A stretch of DNA of 27,799 bases from Syntrophaceae bacterium UBA4778 (GTDB lineage: Bacteria > Desulfobacterota > Syntrophia > Syntrophales > UBA4778), in NCBI GenBank assembly GCA_002403175.1, contig DHHG01000301.1, forward strand, positions 1 through 27,799. The letters are read 5' to 3'. The notes under the pieces were generated by a model that was given only the letters and a program-made list of their open reading frames with translations, did not search any database and was not told where the DNA came from. Within the stretch, counting starts at the first letter, position 1. Each line of letters opens with the position of its first letter. Of the stretch, positions 23,452 to 27,799 are shown in pieces. A program made the position numbers and the translations under genes.

Positions 23452-24831
23452 CTAAATTTCGAATTCCTCACCTTTGTGTGGCACATGCGTTACGAATCCG
23501 AATTTTTCCTGAACCGTCTTCTCGAAATCGAGTGAGGCGGTTTCTTCACCATGGACGATGAAGATCTCCGGATGATTCCGGAAGCCCTCCAGCCATTCCA
23601 GGAGCCCTGCCTGATCGCCGTGAGCGGAGAATCCTCCGATCGTGTATATTTGAGCTTTGACCGCAATCTCCTCTCCGAGAATGTAAACCGACTGGGCGCC
23701 GTCCACCAGCTTTCTTCCCAAGGTGCCGAATGCCTGGAACCCCACGAAGATAACGCTGCATTCCGGCCTCCAGAGATTGTGCTTCAGATGGTGGCGGATG
23801 CGTCCCCCTTCACACATTCCTCCTCCGGCAATGATAATTGCACCCGACCGGATACGGTTTATTTTCTGCGATTCTTCGGAAGAGGCGGTAAAATGGAGTT
23901 TCATATTTCCCGTTCCCTTGACCTTGAACAGTTTCAGAGCCTCCTCGTCAAAAACCTCGGGGTGGGATAGATAAATTTTGGTTGTCTGCTCGGCCAAGGG
24001 GCTATCGACATAGACATCGAGACGTCCCAGCCTTTTCTCTCTCGCGAGCTTGTTTAGAATATAAAGGATGTCCTGGGTCCGACCTACGGCAAAGGAAGGG
24101 ATCAGGACGTTGCCTTTCCTCCGGAAAGTAGTTTCGATTGCCTTGGCCAGCTCTTCGACGCTCTCCTCGGGATTGCGGTGGTTTCGATTTCCGTAAGTAG
24201 ACTCGACAAGAACATAATCGGAAGTGGTCGTATGCTGAGGATCCCTGATGATCGGATTATCCTTTTTCCCCACGTCTCCTGAAAAGACGATCTTTTTTTC
24301 GACAGCATCTCTTTTGTACCAGAGCTCCAGTGAGGCGGAGCCCAATATGTGACCGGCATCGGTAAACCGATATCGCAGCCCCTCCATGGAAATTCCGATC
24401 TCGTCGTAGTTTTTCCGGTCAATCAATGGGATCATGTCAAAAACGTCTTTGGAAGAATAGAGTGGTTCCACAACCTGATCCCTCCCCGAACGAAAAGCCT
24501 TTCTGGTCAGCCATTCCGCATCGGATTCCTGAATGTGAGCCGAATCGAGGAGCATAATCTCGACCAGATCCGCCGTGGCCCAGGTAGTTATAATTCGGCC
24601 CCGAAAACCCATTTTGACGAGTCGGGGTAGAAGTCCCGAATGATCAATGTGGGCGTGGGTTAGAAAGATAAATGCTATTGCTTTGGGGTCGAACTGGAAG
24701 ATTTCGGGGGCGCCCCCTTCGTGTTTTCCCTGATGCATGCCGCAATCCACTAGGAATTGCGTGCCGTTCAGGGTTAAACGAAAGCAGGAGCCAGTCACCT
24801 CTCTTGCAGCTCCCAAAAATTGTATCTTCAT
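23452..24831 (-). CDS. MBL-fold beta-CASP ribonuclease
   Basis: A 459-residue metallo-beta-lactamase/beta-CASP RNA-processing nuclease, full length. Zinc-binding motifs are THAHIDHSG (His59, His61, Asp63, His64), TDAGHILGSA, FSGDVG and the C-terminal GFSAHGDQAGLLEWL and IVHGEE. The beta-CASP insertion shows SFAVGRTQDILYIL, YVDSPLA and IIAGGGMCEGGRI, and the short C-terminal RNA-specificity segment is present. Related enzymes (such as TTHA0252 and YsgC-like proteins) are 5'-to-3' exo- and endoribonucleases in the cytosol. Nothing ties it to the glycan operons. The start ATG at 24831 has GGTAGGA just ahead and directly precedes the first strand MKIQFLGAAREVTGS, as is usual. Confidence 0.94.
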   Translation of the reverse strand: MKIQFLGAAREVTGSCFRLTLNGTQFLVDCGMHQGKHEGGAPEIFQFDPKAIAFIFLTHAHIDHSGLLPRLVKMGFRGRIITTWATADLVEIMLLDSAHIQESDAEWLTRKAFRSGRDQVVEPLYSSKDVFDMIPLIDRKNYDEIGISMEGLRYRFTDAGHILGSASLELWYKRDAVEKKIVFSGDVGKKDNPIIRDPQHTTTSDYVLVESTYGNRNHRNPEESVEELAKAIETTFRRKGNVLIPSFAVGRTQDILYILNKLAREKRLGRLDVYVDSPLAEQTTKIYLSHPEVFDEEALKLFKVKGTGNMKLHFTASSEESQKINRIRSGAIIIAGGGMCEGGRIRHHLKHNLWRPECSVIFVGFQAFGTLGRKLVDGAQSVYILGEEIAVKAQIYTIGGFSAHGDQAGLLEWLEGFRNHPEIFIVHGEETASLDFEKTVQEKFGFVTHVPHKGEEFEI

Positions 24832-24862
24832 GTTCCTACCTTTTCAAATAGAGTTCCGAATT

Positions 24863-24936
24863 AAAAAAGGTTCAAACACAAAAGGAAAAGGGTTCTATGC
24901 TTTTTCCGCCTCGAACCCCTGAACCCTTGAACCCTC
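24863..24936 (-). terminator. Putative Rho-independent terminator after the DedA gene, built on GAACCC repeats
   Basis: Directly after the DedA stop, three copies of GAACCC (plus-strand reading) recur at an exact 8-base period (24913, 24921, 24929). They face GGGTTC (24890-24895) and GGTTCAA (24869-24875). Read on the minus strand, GGTTCAA and TTGAACC pair as an outer stem, AAGGGTTC and GAACCCTT as an inner stem, and six Ts follow. The loop is long, so efficiency is uncertain. On the minus strand TTGAAC (24870-24875), 17 bases and TCTATT could also act as a weak promoter for the RNase gene. Confidence 0.5.
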
Positions 24937-25581
24937 TTATCCTCTCTTCCGTTTCCATTCATGGACAAAACCTACAATACCCGGCATCAGGGATATCAGG
25001 ATGATCGCCATGATCACAAGTGTGAAATTGTTTCGGACGACGGGAATGTTTCCGAAAAAAAAACCGCCGAAAACAAAAACCGGTATCCACAAAGATGTTC
25101 CCATGATGCTGAATGAAAGAAAATGCCGGTAAGGCATACGGCCGATTCCGGCAACAAAAGGCGCGAAAGTCCGTACGATAGGCACGAACCGAGCGATAAT
25201 GATCGTTTTCTTCCCGTGGCGCTCATAGAAATCGTGTGTGCGCAACAGATGTTTCTTGTTGAGCAAAAACGATGTTTCCTTGCTGAAAACCCGGGGGCCT
25301 GTAAAATAACCGATCCAGTAATTGGTCGAATCCCCGCAGATCGCCGCGAGAGCAAGGGCGAGCGCGATCAGTCCGACATGGAATGAACCGAGGGCGGCGA
25401 ATGTTCCGACAGCAAACAGCAGAGAATCTCCGGGGAGAAATGGAGTGACTACAAGGCCGGTCTCGCAGAAAATGATCAGAATGAGGATAAAATACGTCCA
25501 GGCACCATATGACTGGATGATTATTCCGAGGTGCTTGTCGAGATGCATGAAAATATCGAAAAGATAGATTAAGAAGTCCAT
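24937..25581 (-). CDS. DedA family membrane protein
   Basis: A 214-residue inner-membrane protein of the DedA/SNARE-associated family. Hydrophobic segments lie at about 15-40, 45-80, 140-165 and 180-205. Family motifs are present: TPFLPGDSLLFAVGT in the re-entrant region, YWIGYFTGPRVF, FYERHGKKTIIIARFVPIVRTFAPFVAG (the F-x-R-x-x-P-x-x-R core), and a lysine/arginine-rich C-terminus (WKRKRG). DedA proteins are linked to lipid carrier (undecaprenyl phosphate) or phospholipid translocation and to membrane potential and envelope stability. It is the first gene of the right-hand minus-strand block, with a divergent promoter upstream and a putative terminator downstream. Confidence 0.94.
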   Translation of the reverse strand: MDFLIYLFDIFMHLDKHLGIIIQSYGAWTYFILILIIFCETGLVVTPFLPGDSLLFAVGTFAALGSFHVGLIALALALAAICGDSTNYWIGYFTGPRVFSKETSFLLNKKHLLRTHDFYERHGKKTIIIARFVPIVRTFAPFVAGIGRMPYRHFLSFSIMGTSLWIPVFVFGGFFFGNIPVVRNNFTLVIMAIILISLMPGIVGFVHEWKRKRG

Positions 25582-25636
25582 TCCCTATCCTGAGTGATAC
25601 AAAGTAACAGGCCAAAGGCTTTGATCAGCTTGTGCA

Positions 25637-25664
25637 TTCTTAAAGGAATGGGCTGAAATGTCAA
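25637..25664 (-). promoter_or_regulatory. Sigma-70-like promoter of the DedA gene
   Basis: On the minus strand a perfect TTGACA (25659-25664) is followed after 16 bases by TAAGAA (25637-25642), a modest -10. It faces the DedA start 56 bases away. Confidence 0.5.
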
Positions 25665-25678
25665 GTTATTTAGAACAA

Positions 25679-25707
25679 TTGACTTTTCCGGATCTGCAGG
25701 CTAAAGT
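25679..25707 (+). promoter_or_regulatory. Sigma-70-like promoter of the histidine kinase operon
   Basis: TTGACT (25679-25684), 17 bases, then TAAAGT (25702-25707) on the plus strand. The inferred start lies about 30 bases before the kinase ATG. Its -35 box is only 14 bases from the -35 box of the opposing DedA promoter, so the two promoters diverge from a shared core. Confidence 0.6.
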
Positions 25708-25743
25708 GCGCCCAGACTATATTTGATACATGTGGGAGCCTGA

Positions 25744-27237
25744 ATGCAGATACAACTGTCATGGCTGGAGCGAATTGCTTCCATCATGCACGACATAATA
25801 ACATTTGCCTATTTCAGGAATTTTTTTCTGAATCTTTCGCTCAACAAGAAGCTCATTTCAATGATGATCTTCCTCAGTTTCATCCTTTTATCTATTCTCC
25901 TGATCCTCCACTGGCAAGCGGAAACGGCTATGATCAGCGAGTTTGAAAAACAGACGGCGGAACTTTCCAAGGCTATTCAGGTGGGTGTGGAAAAGGTAAC
26001 GGCGAACAAGCTGGGGAGTGAATCGGGGGTCGAACAATATATCAAAACCCTGAAGTCTAAGGGAATTAAAGAGATTTCGGTTATCAGTGATTCGGAGGAG
26101 ATTATCGCCAGTTCCAATCCGAACAAGGTCGGCTTGCGAGTAAGTCCGAAAAGAAAGGAATTGATCATCAAGGCAAAATTAGGAGAGCAGGTATCTTCGG
26201 AAGGGAAGACATACAATGTGATGATTCCCGTCATTGCCGGAAAAACTCACTATGGGTACATTCACCTTCAGATCAATACGGAAGATATCTCGGAATTGCA
26301 GAGGCGCAATACGGTCAAACGCATCATCGCAACCCTTCTTGTTTTCTCGTTCGGAATGGCCATTTCCATATTCCTGTCTTTCCGATACACGGAGCCGATC
26401 CATAATGTCGTCCAGGCGGCAAGGCGGGTGGCTGCCGGTGATCTGAATCTTAATCTGCCGGTCGACCGAAAAGACGAGATAGGCGACCTTACCCATAGCT
26501 TCAATAACATGGTACAGAAATTAAGAGAAGATCGTCGTCTGGAAGAGAGACTCCGGGAGGCGGAGCATCTTTCGGCTGTGGGGCAGCTGTCGAGAAGCAT
26601 AGCACATGAAATTCGCAATCCTTTGAATTACATCAGTCTCTGTATTGATCATATCAAAGAGAAATATCGTCCCGAAAATAAGACCCAGGCGGGCGATTTT
26701 GAAACCCTTGTCTCTTCCATGAAACTGGAAATCCATCGGCTGGACAAACTCGTCAGCGATTTTCTTGATTACGGAAAGCCTCTGAAATTGAATCTTCAGA
26801 TGTGCAGTATTTATAAAATTCTGACCGAGGTTATTGAAATCATAAAGGCCAAAGCGCAGTCCGATCGGGTTACCATCATTGAGGAGTTTTTTTATTTTCC
26901 CAATCTGATGATGGACGCCGAACTTATGAAAAGCTGTTTATTTAATATCATTGTTAATGCATTTCAGGCGATGCCCGATGGAGGAACCCTGAGATTGCGA
27001 ACCGAAAATGAAAACGGAAATCTCGTTCTGAGCCTAAGTGATACCGGTTCGGGCATTTCCAAAGAGAGTCTCTCCAAGATTTTTGAGCCTTTTTTTACGA
27101 CAAAGAATACCGGTTTGGGCCTGGGACTGGCAATCACGAAACGGGTTATTGAAGAGCATGGCGGCAAGATCGATGCGAAAAGCATTGAAGGGGTGGGCAG
27201 TCAGATCTCGATCAATCTTCCCTTGAGGCCGGCTTAA
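25744..27237 (+). CDS. Membrane sensor histidine kinase (HAMP, HisKA, HATPase)
   Basis: A 497-residue sensor kinase. Two membrane helices at about 38-57 and 192-212 bracket a periplasmic sensor region of about 135 residues that ends in VMIPVIAGKTHYGYIHLQI, like a double-Cache/PAS-type sensor. HAMP follows (about 213-265), then a short coiled coil and HisKA with the phosphorylated His288 in SIAHEIRNPLNYI. The ATPase domain has the N box (NIIVNAFQAM), G1 DTGSGIS, the F box FEPFFTTK and G2 GLGLGLAI. All boxes are intact. It should phosphorylate the response regulator encoded 57 bases downstream. A GGGAG site 7 bases before the ATG fits the start. The signal is not known; kinases paired with NtrC-type regulators often sense envelope stress or metabolites. 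Confidence 0.95.
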   Translation: MQIQLSWLERIASIMHDIITFAYFRNFFLNLSLNKKLISMMIFLSFILLSILLILHWQAETAMISEFEKQTAELSKAIQVGVEKVTANKLGSESGVEQYIKTLKSKGIKEISVISDSEEIIASSNPNKVGLRVSPKRKELIIKAKLGEQVSSEGKTYNVMIPVIAGKTHYGYIHLQINTEDISELQRRNTVKRIIATLLVFSFGMAISIFLSFRYTEPIHNVVQAARRVAAGDLNLNLPVDRKDEIGDLTHSFNNMVQKLREDRRLEERLREAEHLSAVGQLSRSIAHEIRNPLNYISLCIDHIKEKYRPENKTQAGDFETLVSSMKLEIHRLDKLVSDFLDYGKPLKLNLQMCSIYKILTEVIEIIKAKAQSDRVTIIEEFFYFPNLMMDAELMKSCLFNIIVNAFQAMPDGGTLRLRTENENGNLVLSLSDTGSGISKESLSKIFEPFFTTKNTGLGLGLAITKRVIEEHGGKIDAKSIEGVGSQISINLPLRPA

Positions 27238-27294
27238 AAAAGCGGACTTGGAAACAATCCCTTTACAGGAAAATGATTATTAGAGTGAAAGTAT

Positions 27295-27799
27295 ATGGGA
27301 ATAATACTGGTCGTCGATGACGAGCCCCTACAGCGTAGTATTTTGAAGACAATCCTTTCTGAAGAGGGATATGAGACCTACGCAGCCTCTTCCGGCGAGG
27401 AGGCTCTGAAGATGGTCAGGTCGTACAGCCCCGATGTTGTTCTGACAGACCTGAAAATGAGTGGCATGGACGGAATTGAACTCCTCAATAAGCTGAGTCA
27501 GGAGAAAACGGCGCCTACCATTATAATTATGACAGCCTTCGGGACCGTGAATTCCGCTGTCGATGCAATGAAAAAAGGTGCTTTCGATTACCTGACCAAA
27601 CCCCTGGATAAAGATGTCGTAGTCCTGACCGTCAAGCGTGCCCTGGAGAGGATGGATCTCATCAAGAAAAATCGCGAACTGCAACAGGCGCTTTACGATA
27701 AATTCCGGATCGACGGGATTATCGGAAGTTCGCAGGAAATCAGCAATGTCATCAACATCGTCCGAAAAGTCGCACCCAGTCCTGTAACAGTTTTAATCC
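27295..27799 (+). CDS. NtrC-family sigma-54 response regulator, N-terminal part (cut by window edge)
   Basis: 168 residues are visible before the window ends. The receiver domain runs from about 3 to 120: acidic pair Asp8-Asp9, phospho-accepting Asp52 in VVLTDLKMSGMDG, Thr80 in IIMTAFG and Lys102 in YLTKPLD. A linker helix follows, then IIGSSQEISNVINIVRKVAPSPVTVLI in two stretches. This is the start of a sigma-54 AAA+ domain just before its GESGTGKE Walker A loop. It should activate sigma-54 promoters after phosphorylation by the adjacent kinase. The ATG at 27295 is preceded by a purine-rich GAGTGAAAG. Confidence 0.93.
   Translation, partial: MGIILVVDDEPLQRSILKTILSEEGYETYAASSGEEALKMVRSYSPDVVLTDLKMSGMDGIELLNKLSQEKTAPTIIIMTAFGTVNSAVDAMKKGAFDYLTKPLDKDVVVLTVKRALERMDLIKKNRELQQALYDKFRIDGIIGSSQEISNVINIVRKVAPSPVTVLI

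Noticed and set aside
1..27799. CRISPR array, tRNA, rRNA, transposase or integrase
   Set aside because: No spaced repeats, cloverleaf-like sequence, rRNA blocks or mobile-element protein motifs were seen on either strand.

Overview
The window comes from a Gram-negative bacterium of mid GC content. A periplasmic MltB-like lytic transglycosylase, a DedA protein, and a HAMP histidine kinase paired with an NtrC-type response regulator would suit a Desulfobacterota (former Deltaproteobacteria) genome. That placement is an inference, not a proof. No rRNA, tRNA, insertion sequence, phage gene or CRISPR array is visible.

Layout. From 1 to about 25.6 kb every credible gene is on the minus strand, so transcription reads right to left. 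(A) 14561 to 1 is one tightly packed run of 15 genes, many overlapping by 1 to 16 bases. In order of transcription these are two sugar-nucleotide SDR epimerases, a B12-binding radical SAM enzyme, a GT4 glycosyltransferase, four consecutive CgeB-like glycosyltransferases, an RmlA-like nucleotidyltransferase, a CmoB-like methyltransferase, a clan GH-A glycosidase whose halves are in swapped order, another GT4, a CelD/FemAB-like acyltransferase, a histidine phosphatase and the start of a second methyltransferase. (B) 22159 to 15003 is a second operon behind a near-consensus sigma-70 promoter: a two-domain GT4, a GH130 mannoside phosphorylase/hydrolase, a GT4, a GH-A glycosidase and bifunctional ManC. 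(C) 25581 to 22441 holds housekeeping-type genes: DedA, a beta-CASP metallo-beta-lactamase RNase and a lytic transglycosylase. (D) Past a divergent promoter region, a histidine kinase and a sigma-54-type response regulator (cut by the window end) lie on the plus strand.

How it may work. Operon B can make GDP-mannose (ManC), transfer mannose (GT4s) and split mannosides (GH130, GH-A). None of its proteins has a signal peptide or membrane segment, so a cytoplasmic mannoside or mannan cycle is a reasonable guess. Operon A looks like a complete assembly line for an unusual methylated or acylated oligosaccharide: sugar activation and epimerisation, radical chemistry, O- or N-methylation, six glycosyl transfers, acylation and trimming. 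It contains no flippase, polymerase, ABC exporter or initiating membrane transferase. The end product is unknown. The most unusual single gene is the circularly permuted GH-A glycosidase at 2951-3838.
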